Source: CAZGWJ01 sp964529445 (GTDB lineage Bacteria; Oederibacteriota; Muellerivitia; Muellerivitales; Muellerivitaceae). From it: a stretch of DNA of 11,222 nt. The translations under genes were made by a program, and so were the position numbers. Location: contig CAZGWJ010000087.1 in the NCBI GenBank assembly GCA_964529445.1, positions 1 to 11,222 of the forward strand, written 5' to 3'. The notes below the pieces were generated by a model. That model worked only from the letters and a program-made list of their open reading frames with translations. It was not told where the DNA came from and ran no database searches. Each line of letters starts with the position of its first letter. Positions within the stretch are counted from its first letter, which is position 1. This document shows positions 5,644-11,222 of this stretch, in pieces.

Positions 5644-6258
5644 ATGGAAAGCTCCCGACTTGTCATCACCCCTGGGGCCTCCGGTTCGGCCGCATTGCCG
5701 GCAACGGGAACCCCGAAATCCCCTCTGGTCGAATCCTTCCTCAAACCCCTCATGGCTGTCCTGTTCTGCCTCCTCTTCGGGGGGGCCTTCGTGTTCGCGG
5801 GAAACCAGACCCTGGATATTCGCGCCGAAAAGGACAACACCGGCACCGCCACCTTCGATTACGAAAGCGGCTACTTCCTCGGCCTCCTGCATTTCGCCCA
5901 TCACATCGACAACGTACAGCGGGCCGAGATGTCCAGGCATACAACCCGCCGCAAGGGTCGCAAGAGGACCACCACCCGGGTCGTGCTCGTCCATTCCGGT
6001 GGGACAGTGCCACTCCTGGAGGTTTCGTCCAACCTGAACGCCGGGGAAAAACGGGCCACACTGGAGGCCATCAACGGCTTTATTCGCGACCCGACCCGCT
6101 CCTCCTTCGAGGGTTCGTTCACCTTCCGCAACGCCTTCCTCTGGGTCGGTCTTCCCTTCCTCCTGATCGGGATCCTGGGCCTTGCGGGTCTTCCCTTTTC
6201 GCTGATCAAGACCCTGCGTACTCCGCATAACCCGACACCTCCTCCAATCGTCCGTTGA
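5644..6258 (+). CDS. Hypothetical membrane protein with two transmembrane segments
   Basis: I do not recognise a named family. The 204-residue product has an N-terminal tail of about 35 residues rich in Ser, Ala, Pro and Gly. A transmembrane helix (about 36-54, LMAVLFCLLFGGAFVFAG) follows, then a soluble stretch of about 105 residues, then a second hydrophobic region (about 164-188, ending GLAGLPFSLI). The middle contains a very basic patch RRKGRKR (102-108), then TTRVVLVHSGGTVPLLEV and EAINGFI. That layout loosely recalls small PH-like membrane proteins, but this is a weak impression. ATG 5644 is preferred over the ATG at 5548, because the extra 32 residues are not protein-like and TATAAT lies just before 5644. 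The stop overlaps the start of the GIY-YIG gene, so the two form an operon, divergent from tRNA-Arg/tadA. Confidence 0.75.
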   Translation: MESSRLVITPGASGSAALPATGTPKSPLVESFLKPLMAVLFCLLFGGAFVFAGNQTLDIRAEKDNTGTATFDYESGYFLGLLHFAHHIDNVQRAEMSRHTTRRKGRKRTTTRVVLVHSGGTVPLLEVSSNLNAGEKRATLEAINGFIRDPTRSSFEGSFTFRNAFLWVGLPFLLIGILGLAGLPFSLIKTLRTPHNPTPPPIVR

Positions 6259-6671
6259 ACCCGAAAACTCCAGCCCCGCAAGGCTCCCCTTGGCTCGTGT
6301 ACGTCCTCGAATGCGACGACGGTTCCTACTACACGGGGGTCACGAACGACCTCGCCAAGCGCTTCAAGGCCCATGCCACCGGACGCGGCGCCAAGTACAC
6401 GCGCATGCACCCGCCCCGGAAGGTCCTGTTGACGATCCCGGCCTTGTCGAAGAAGGAAGCACAACAGGTCGAAACATGGATGAAAGGGCACGGAAGGCTC
6501 GACAAGGAGAGGTTCGTCGAATCGGGGCCTCATTGTGTGATGGAAAAATTCGAGGGATATCGGGTCACAAGGGACGGGGAGCCGCCAAGGGCGCCGTTTT
6601 TACCGAAGCCCCCGAGGAAAAAGAAAAGGGCCCGGAAAAACCCGGGCCCCAAGACAAGGCGAACAACCTGA
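6255..6671 (+). CDS. GIY-YIG nuclease superfamily protein (UPF0213/YhbQ-like)
   Basis: A small single-domain GIY-YIG protein of 138 residues. The motif appears as VYVL (15-18) and YYTGV (25-29). Arg36 (AKRFKAH), His40, GRGAKYTR (43-50) and a downstream Glu (EAQQVE, 68-73) fit the family's catalytic set. Family members are small nucleases or predicted nucleases of uncertain cellular role. The likely start is TTG at 6255, overlapping the upstream stop by four bases (TTGA). No ribosome binding site is seen, so translation probably depends on coupling. The only alternatives (GTG at 6297) would cut the first motif. The tail PKPPRKKKRARKNPGPK is strongly basic and is encoded by sequence that, read on the other strand, forms a terminator. 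Confidence 0.9.
   Translation: MNPKTPAPQGSPWLVYVLECDDGSYYTGVTNDLAKRFKAHATGRGAKYTRMHPPRKVLLTIPALSKKEAQQVETWMKGHGRLDKERFVESGPHCVMEKFEGYRVTRDGEPPRAPFLPKPPRKKKRARKNPGPKTRRTT
6618..6649 (-). terminator. Intrinsic terminator for minus-strand transcription, inside the GIY-YIG gene
   Basis: On the minus strand an 8-bp GC stem GGGCCCGG/CCGGGCCC (6649-6642 with 6635-6628) and a 6-base loop are followed at once by TTTTCTTTTT (6627-6618). This is a strong intrinsic terminator. It lies about 210 bases beyond the xylanase stop codon and would end that convergent transcript. Confidence 0.75.
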
Positions 6672-6721
6672 GATTGCCACGCCCCAAATCAAGCCGATCG
6701 GCGCTGGGGCTCGCAATGACA
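6671..6721. repeat. Imperfect palindromic intergenic repeat
   Basis: ATTGC...CCCCA (6673-6686) pairs with TGGGG...GCAAT (6705-6717) around a perfect palindrome GCCGATCGGC (6693-6702). The ends (GAGATTGC, CTCGCAATGAC) resemble a type of dispersed intergenic repeat seen in many bacteria. It starts at the last base of the GIY-YIG gene. No T-run follows. Confidence 0.45.
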
Positions 6722-6790
6722 ACTATCGAGTCGTCAACTTCCCACTCCGCGGCGTCCCAGTCGCCAGACCCTGCCCTGAGCAACAATAAA

Positions 6791-6850
6791 CTATTTGTAC
6801 CGTGTCGATGGGCCGCGCCCTGAGCGACTGAAAGGAGTCGAACGGGCCCA
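6791..6850. repeat. Intergenic repeat with GCCCTGAGC...GTCGAAC motif
   Basis: Outer arms GGGCC / GGGCCC (6810, 6844) and inner arms CGACT / AGTCG (6825-6829, 6836-6840) form a hairpin. The motif GCCCTGAGCGAC...GTCGAAC, read on the opposite strand as TTCGAC...GCTCAGGGC, is shared with 4253-4291. The flanking CTATTTGTA (6791-6799) also occurs in both 65-base repeats. It is probably a diverged member of the same intergenic repeat family. Confidence 0.4.
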
Positions 6851-6861
6851 CTGCTCGCTCC

Positions 6862-8706
6862 TCACTTCAGCGTGATCTGGATGCTCTTTCCGGCGGGCGG
6901 AAGCGACGTCTTCACGGTTTTCTTCTTGCCACCGAACGAGGCCGTTACGACGTAATCGCCGTGGAACGCCCGCGTGGAATACCGCCCCGAGCCCGAGGTC
7001 ATCCCGGCCGCCACGGTGCGCCATTCCTTCTCCACCATCTCCTTCCAGGCACGGCCCGATCCCTTCAGCTTCCAATCCGTGTGATAGAGGGGCCCCATCT
7101 TCATCCATTGTGCCCCGTCCCAGAAGCCCCACATGTAAAGGCCCACCGCGGAGGGGTGCGAGTAGAAGGCGATGAGGTAGTCCCTCATGTACTCGTAACC
7201 CAGGTCCTCGTCGCCCTGCGTATCGAGGTCGAACTCGGTCACCGAGATCTCCTTGCCGAACTTGCCGAAGCGGTCGAGAAGCTCGAGGATGCGCTCCGGC
7301 TCGGTCAGGGACTGCCCCAGGTGGCTCTGGATGCCGATCCCGTCGATGGGCGCGCCCTTCTCCAGGAGCCAGGCGATCTCCTGCTCGTATTCGTTCTGGG
7401 CGCCCAGGTCGGCGCCGCCGCCCGAGAAGATGGCGTATTCGTTGATGTAGAGCTTGGTGTTCGGGGCGATCGTGCGGGCCTTCTTGAACCACTCGACCAT
7501 GATCTCGCGGCCGCAGAGGTTCTGCAGGTCCTTCTCATGCACCGATTCGTTCATGACGTCCCATTCGCCGATGCGGTCGCCGTACACCGGCAGGATGGAG
7601 GCGATGTGCTTCAGGCATTCCTCCTGCACCTTCGCGCAGTCCCCCTTGCCGTACTCCCTCATGCGCGCCGGCAGGTTGCGGTACCCGGGCCACACCAGGC
7701 AATGCCCCTTCACCGACAGGCCGTTCTTCTCGGCCCAGTCCATGGCCTCGTCCACCCAACGCTTGTCCCAGCCGTTGTCGGGTTTCAGCCCCTCCTCCCA
7801 GAACGGCCACTTCAGGTCGTTCTCGAACACGATGGCGTTGAAGTGCTTGGGGATCTCCGCCTTGTAGCGTTGGGGGTCCATGTCGAATCCGAAGATCCGC
7901 TTGGCCTGCACGGCCGTGCCCCATCGGAAGGCCGAGCGGGTCATGGAAACCGCGACCGACGCACCGGCCAGCGGCTTGCCGGCGGCGTCCTTCACCTCCA
8001 CGCTCAGGGAGGACTTGCGGACCTTCTGGATTCGCGCGAGGGCCTCCTTGCGCCAGGAGGCCTCCGCCTCCCGGCCCTTGTAGGTCATCCGCGTCCGGGG
8101 AAGGTCGGCAATGTCGACCCCCGGCCCGAAACGCTGGAATTTCACATCAGCCAGCTCGATGACCTGCGGGGCGTAGCCCATGCGGAAGTTGATGTGGCTT
8201 TCATCGGGCCCGTAGGAACCCACCACCTTGAAAGGGATGGAATAAGTCTTCCAGGTTCTGGGGGCGATCACGTCCGTCTCGGACGACTTGGTCCAGGGCT
8301 CGGAAGCCTTCTCGAAGACGAACTGGGTGCGCCCCTCGGCGGTCTCGGCCCCGCCCGTGACGGATCGGACGGCGAACGTCATGAGCATCACGTCGCCCGA
8401 GTTGAAGTTCCCCGGGAGCTTGGTGTTCACCTGGACGTCCCAGATCTTGGAGCAGAGTTCCAGGGTGGTCATGCGGAGGGCCTTCGCGTAGGGCTCGCCC
8501 GACAGGGTGACGATCTCGGCTTTCCCCTTGTCCTCGGCGCTGCCTCCGATCTGCAGGGCCTTCAGGGCCGCATCGCCCGAGAGCACGTCCTCGCCCGCGG
8601 GGACGGGCTTTTCTTTCGCCGACGCGGGTTTCGCGGTCCGGGCGGGTGCCGCCCCCATCAGGAGGACAGCCGCCGACAGCAGGGTCAGGATCTTCAGGGC
8701 TCTCAT
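6862..8706 (-). CDS. Secreted GH10 endo-1,4-beta-xylanase
   Basis: The 614-residue exported enzyme should cut internal beta-1,4 bonds in xylan. Residues 1-24 are a signal peptide. Residues of about 40-200 form a beta-rich region that looks like a carbohydrate-binding jelly-roll (GNFNSGDVMLMTFAVRS, TWKTYSIPFKV, INFRMGYAPQ, IELADVKF). Residues 232-256 (LSVEVKDAAGKPLAGASV) are a small Ig-like strand set leading into GH10. The GH10 barrel (about 258-560) has FENDLKW (295-300), KGHCLVWPGY (333-342), the acid/base Glu387 in WDVMNE, the nucleophile Glu491 in VTEFD and WGFWD (526-530). The C-terminal 40 residues (STRAFHGDYVVTASFGG) form a small beta domain common in such large GH10 proteins. ATG 8706 has AAGGAG upstream. 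It lies downstream of the lipoprotein gene, with a terminator-like hairpin between. Confidence 0.94.
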   Translation of the reverse strand: MRALKILTLLSAAVLLMGAAPARTAKPASAKEKPVPAGEDVLSGDAALKALQIGGSAEDKGKAEIVTLSGEPYAKALRMTTLELCSKIWDVQVNTKLPGNFNSGDVMLMTFAVRSVTGGAETAEGRTQFVFEKASEPWTKSSETDVIAPRTWKTYSIPFKVVGSYGPDESHINFRMGYAPQVIELADVKFQRFGPGVDIADLPRTRMTYKGREAEASWRKEALARIQKVRKSSLSVEVKDAAGKPLAGASVAVSMTRSAFRWGTAVQAKRIFGFDMDPQRYKAEIPKHFNAIVFENDLKWPFWEEGLKPDNGWDKRWVDEAMDWAEKNGLSVKGHCLVWPGYRNLPARMREYGKGDCAKVQEECLKHIASILPVYGDRIGEWDVMNESVHEKDLQNLCGREIMVEWFKKARTIAPNTKLYINEYAIFSGGGADLGAQNEYEQEIAWLLEKGAPIDGIGIQSHLGQSLTEPERILELLDRFGKFGKEISVTEFDLDTQGDEDLGYEYMRDYLIAFYSHPSAVGLYMWGFWDGAQWMKMGPLYHTDWKLKGSGRAWKEMVEKEWRTVAAGMTSGSGRYSTRAFHGDYVVTASFGGKKKTVKTSLPPAGKSIQITLK

Positions 8707-8733
8707 GGGCTCTCCTTGTCGGAACGGTTCTCA

Positions 8734-8770
8734 ACGAAACGAGCCCGGGGCCTCGCGGCCTCCGGGCTCG
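8734..8770 (-). terminator. Terminator or attenuator between the lipoprotein and xylanase genes
   Basis: On the minus strand a perfect 9-bp stem CGAGCCCGG/CCGGGCTCG (8770-8762 with 8748-8740) with an inner GC-rich loop is followed by TTTCGTT. It sits in the 85-base gap after the gene at 8792-9490. It could end that transcript or reduce read-through into the xylanase. The T-run is short and interrupted. Confidence 0.55.
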
Positions 8771-8791
8771 GGACTTGCTGGACGATCGGCT

Positions 8792-9490
8792 TCAGCCCTT
8801 TTTGGCGGGCTTGTTGGACGGCTCGATGACGAGGATGGCCACGATGCCGGCCACCAGCACCACACCGAGGATCCACGCCCAATAGCTCTGGAGGAATTTG
8901 AGGAACCCGCCGGTCTTCCGCTCGACCACCGAGACGCGGCGGTCCATGACCGGCAGGGCCTTGAACTGGGCGCCCGAGGCGGTCACCACCCGGAACGTCG
9001 TGTTCAACCGGAGGATCTGCTCCCCGGCGGCGAGGGGTTTCGCGTCCCAGGCCCAGACCGTGATCTCCTGGCTCCCCACCATCTGGTCCTCGGGACCCAG
9101 GTTGTGGAACTCGAACCGATCGCCTGAAAGGTGCGCCCCCACGAGAGCGTCCACTTTCCAGCCCTTCGTGAGCAACGCCTTGTTCACATCCTCCAGGAGA
9201 GGACGGGCCATGCGCGCCTCGATGCGAACGGCCTCGCCCTGGGTCAGGACGGTGGGGGGGGCGAACTGGACGAGATCCCCCGGAAGCTCATCCAGCACCT
9301 TCTGCAAAACACCGGTCACCTCGGATTCGGTCAGCTGGGGCGCCGCCGGGCGGTAAGCCCGGCGCGTCGTCTCGGCGTCCGCGGGATAGGTCTGCACCCC
9401 ATTGGTGGGACTGGACACCCTCCGGGCACAAGCCGGGAACAGAAGGATCGTTACGCCCAGGATGACGAGGATGGAAAGGATTCTCTTCAT
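8792..9490 (-). CDS. Lipoprotein with C-terminal transmembrane anchor, function unknown
   Basis: A 232-residue protein starting at ATG 9490 (AGG about 6 bases upstream). The frame is open to 9538, but that ATG lies upstream of the expected transcription start. Residues 1-21 are a lipoprotein signal (FPAC, Cys21). Residues 52-70 form a predicted helix (LTESEVTGVLQKVLDELP). Residues 78-190 are a beta-rich domain ending in QEITVWAWDAKPLAAGEQIL, then a Leu/Val strand and LPVMDRRVSVVE. A C-terminal helix (about 204-222, WAWILGVVLVAGIVAILVI) is followed by a Lys-rich tail. From memory, the WxWxxxPxxxGxxxL...DRxIxV pattern followed by a membrane helix recurs at the C-terminus of some bacterial TIR or caspase-like proteins. 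Here no enzymatic domain precedes it. I cannot assign a function. Confidence 0.85.
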   Translation of the reverse strand: MKRILSILVILGVTILLFPACARRVSSPTNGVQTYPADAETTRRAYRPAAPQLTESEVTGVLQKVLDELPGDLVQFAPPTVLTQGEAVRIEARMARPLLEDVNKALLTKGWKVDALVGAHLSGDRFEFHNLGPEDQMVGSQEITVWAWDAKPLAAGEQILRLNTTFRVVTASGAQFKALPVMDRRVSVVERKTGGFLKFLQSYWAWILGVVLVAGIVAILVIEPSNKPAKKG

Positions 9491-9538
9491 GGGACACCTG
9501 CCGGGAACGGGAGTATGAGACCCTGACGGAACCCTCAT

Positions 9539-9567
9539 ACTATATGGGCAAACTCCCCGGGATTCAA
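9539..9567 (-). promoter_or_regulatory. Sigma-70-type promoter for the 8792-9490 gene
   Basis: On the minus strand TTGAAT (9567-9562), a 17-base spacer and TATAGT (9544-9539) make a strong promoter. The start near 9532 leaves a leader of about 42 bases before ATG 9490 and rules out the ATG at 9538. Short GC-rich inverted sequences (CTCCC...GGGAG) flank the -35 box. Confidence 0.65.
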
Positions 9568-9593
9568 TTCGGGAGCAGGGGGAGATGTCCCAA

Positions 9594-9620
9594 TGAAAAA
9601 GCCCCCGGGAGGGGGCTTTT
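9594..9620 (-). terminator. Intrinsic terminator (possibly bidirectional) after the linker lipoprotein
   Basis: AAAAGCCCCC (9597-9606) pairs with GGGGGCTTTT (9611-9620), with loop GGGA. On the minus strand the stem is followed by TTTTTCATT, giving a textbook terminator about 25 bases after the stop of the 9646-10914 gene. On the plus strand it also has a TTTT end. Confidence 0.85.
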
Positions 9621-9645
9621 CAAGGTCTTGTCGGTGCCGGCCGGT

Positions 9646-10914
9646 TCACATCGGCGTGAAGCAGACGTTGTAGTTCACGCCGTAGTACCAGGCCCCCGTG
9701 TCGACGTCCTCGATCTCGATCGTCACGGGGCCGCCGGGAATGTTCTCGTACTGGAAGGTGGTGCAACGCTCGTAGCACCAGGGGTCCGGGCAGGGCTGGT
9801 CCGCCTGGCCGCCCAACCGGAAGACGTACCAGTCATCGCTCATGACCTGCGCTGAAGCCTTCCAGTTGCCCGGAGGGAGGACCACCACCTTGCGGAACGT
9901 GTAGTCCTGGCCGTAGAACCGTCCGTCCACGCGGTCCGAGATCCAAGGAGCTCCGGAGCAGCCATCCATCCATTCGATCGGATAGAGGGCTGGATCGATG
10001 AGCACCGCGTTCGCGCCCGTCTGGACGATGAGATCGTCCGTCCCGCTCTGGACGCAGATGGGCTCGATGGGGGTCGGGGTCGCGGTCGGCGGCACGGGCG
10101 TCGCCGTGGGCGGGACCGCGGTCGCGGTCGGCTCGGGAGCCGGGCCGCGCAGGATCACGAAGTTGTCGCTCCCCACGACCTGTCCCTCCACCACGCAGAG
10201 GATCTTGTAGGAGGACTGTCCCGAGGTGTTGGTGGGAGGCAGGCCCGAAAGAACCAGCGGGATGCCGGGACGGAAAAGCGTCCCGTCCGCCGCCACCTGG
10301 CTCGTGCCGCTGACCAGGACGTTTCCGGGATCATTGGCCGCCACCACGCGCCACTCGGTCGTCACGGCCGTCCCGGTGGGATTGAGGACCTCCCAGTCGA
10401 AATGAAGGGTGTCCGTAGGCGCGAAGACCTTCGGGTTCTCCACGATGTCGATGTCACCCGAATAGGCCGACCTGTTCTCCTTCTCGACCGGCACCTTGCA
10501 GGAAGCGGTCTGCCCGGCCTGGGTCCTGACCGCCTTTTCCATCTGCTCGCAGGAGCCGCCGCCCACATTGACCAGGATCCGGTAATCCACGCCGCAACGG
10601 AGGGCCGTGAAGCGTGCGACGCCCCTCGCGTCCGAGACCGCTCGTGCCACGGGGGAAGCCGACAGGGCCGCCGCGAGGTCCCCTTCGACGTTCACGAGGG
10701 TGACCTCGGCCCCCGCCAAGGCATAGAAGCCCGCCTGCTCGGCGTCCGGCAGGTCAGGCACGACGCCCGGCACGTCCGCCGGGGCCGAGAGGGACACGGA
10801 AAGGTCCCCGAAGGGAGCGGGTCCCACGGGTGCGATGCGGCTGGGGTTCTGGCAGGCGTTCAGGGAGAACAGGAGGGTCATCAGGACGGCGAAGGCGGGG
10901 ATCCGGCGTTTCAT
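9646..10914 (-). CDS. Surface lipoprotein with Ig-like domains and PTATP linker
   Basis: A 422-residue protein of no recognised family. Start ATG 10914 has GGAGG 5 bases upstream and leads directly into a lipoprotein signal (LNAC, Cys21); the frame is open to 11016 but without a signal. Residues of about 36-145 look like a carboxypeptidase-regulatory/transthyretin-like domain (AGAEVTLVNVEGDL, DARGVARFTALRCGVDYRI). Residues 150-256 look like a second beta domain (DTLHFDWEVLNPTG). Residues 258-285 are a Thr/Pro linker with VPPTATP repeats, encoded by repetitive DNA at 10060-10143. Residues 287-422 form a Cys- and Trp-rich C-terminal domain (GNWKASAQVMSDDWYVFRL), a beta-sandwich-like region that may bind a ligand. 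Such linkers join modules in extracellular, often polysaccharide-active proteins. No catalytic motif is seen. A terminator follows. Confidence 0.85.
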   Translation of the reverse strand: MKRRIPAFAVLMTLLFSLNACQNPSRIAPVGPAPFGDLSVSLSAPADVPGVVPDLPDAEQAGFYALAGAEVTLVNVEGDLAAALSASPVARAVSDARGVARFTALRCGVDYRILVNVGGGSCEQMEKAVRTQAGQTASCKVPVEKENRSAYSGDIDIVENPKVFAPTDTLHFDWEVLNPTGTAVTTEWRVVAANDPGNVLVSGTSQVAADGTLFRPGIPLVLSGLPPTNTSGQSSYKILCVVEGQVVGSDNFVILRGPAPEPTATAVPPTATPVPPTATPTPIEPICVQSGTDDLIVQTGANAVLIDPALYPIEWMDGCSGAPWISDRVDGRFYGQDYTFRKVVVLPPGNWKASAQVMSDDWYVFRLGGQADQPCPDPWCYERCTTFQYENIPGGPVTIEIEDVDTGAWYYGVNYNVCFTPM

Positions 10915-11034
10915 AGGAACCTCCATCCAGGGGTTTCTGCTTCCATTGGATAGAGATGCAACGGGGCGCTTTATTCCAGGAATTCGCCGGGACAAGGGTC
11001 CTGAAAACCCTTTCAAGGACTGGAAAGGCGGGGA

Positions 11035-11222
11035 TCAGCGCAGGATGAGCAGTTTTCCGACGAATTCAGAATCGCCGTTCAACACCCTGAGGAAATACAC
11101 CCCGTTGGCGAGTCGGCGGCCCTTGCGGTCCCTCAAGGCCACCTTCACGGGCGTCACACCCAGGGGGAGCGTCGCCAGCGACGTCTCGGAGATCTTCCGG
11201 TAGGCCGTCGTGAAGAGCTGGA
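11035..11222 (-). CDS. C-terminal end of a surface/secreted protein with FlgD-like tail (partial)
   Basis: Only the last 61 codons are inside the window; the gene runs off the edge at 11222 and stops with TGA at 11037-11035. The reading QLFTTAYRKISE, then VKVALRDRKGRRLANGVYFL and GKLLILR at the very end matches the FlgD Ig-like / C-terminal sorting-type domain. That domain closes many large secreted proteins in Gram-negative phyla that use such tails for surface export or attachment. The fragment has no start, so it is not a stand-alone gene. The body of the protein, and hence its role, is unknown. Confidence 0.85.
   Translation of the reverse strand, partial: QLFTTAYRKISETSLATLPLGVTPVKVALRDRKGRRLANGVYFLRVLNGDSEFVGKLLILR

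Noticed and set aside
6961..8829. 622-codon open frame on the plus strand
   Set aside because: It is antisense to the xylanase gene, whose catalytic motifs are clear. Long antisense frames are expected in GC-rich coding DNA, and the translation (His/Leu/Gly/Arg-rich) has no recognisable domain.
10998..11020. Hairpin GTCCTGAAAA / TTTCAAGGAC as terminator of the partial surface-protein gene
   Set aside because: The stem is interrupted and no T-run follows on the minus strand; support is too weak.

Overview
The window is GC-rich bacterial chromosome, densely coded, with most genes on the minus strand. It carries several lipoproteins with a lipobox at Cys21, an SRP RNA of the short (Gram-negative-like) type, a secreted GH10 xylanase, a Thr/Pro (PTATP) linker protein and a FlgD-like C-terminal tail. 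Together these suggest an uncultured Gram-negative, polysaccharide-degrading bacterium (Acidobacteriota or a candidate phylum would fit). The sequence alone does not fix the phylum.

Layout. 1-75: tRNA-Asn (minus) with its own promoter. 206-1247: two lipoproteins read toward the tRNA, an FKBP-type prolyl isomerase followed 4 bases later by a small MliC-like lysozyme inhibitor. 1402-5496 (all minus): an information-processing block reading tRNA-Arg(ACG), tadA, tRNA-Ala(CGC), tRNA-Ser(GGA), a 522-base repeat-filled spacer, the SRP RNA (ffs), dnaX and recR. This keeps the order tadA-ffs-dnaX-recR known from Firmicutes such as Bacillus subtilis, but the small gene normally between dnaX and recR (ebfC/ybaB) is absent. 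An AT-rich repeat lies in its place. 5644-6671 (plus): a two-gene unit of an unrecognised membrane protein, probably on a leaderless mRNA, overlapping a GIY-YIG nuclease gene. 6862-9490 (minus): a GH10 xylanase preceded by a lipoprotein with a C-terminal membrane anchor. The upstream gene has a clear promoter, and a terminator-like hairpin lies between the two. 9646-10914 (minus): a 422-residue lipoprotein with a Thr/Pro linker, followed by a strong terminator. 11035-11222: the 3' end of a large surface protein gene with a FlgD-like C-terminus.

Functional links. TadA makes inosine-34 in tRNA-Arg(ACG), and that tRNA gene lies directly upstream of tadA in the same direction. DnaX and RecR are the usual replication/repair pair. 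The SRP RNA ends only 25 bases before the dnaX start, so it is probably cut from a longer transcript or the two are co-transcribed. The xylanase and the linker lipoprotein fit an extracellular polysaccharide-degrading lifestyle.

The least explained sequence is the 4082-4603 spacer. It holds a perfect 65-base direct repeat, a 49-base tandem duplication, a 28-base duplication of the tRNA-Ser 3' end and several hairpins. A diverged relative of these repeats may lie at 6791-6850. I see no clear novel defence or metabolic system.
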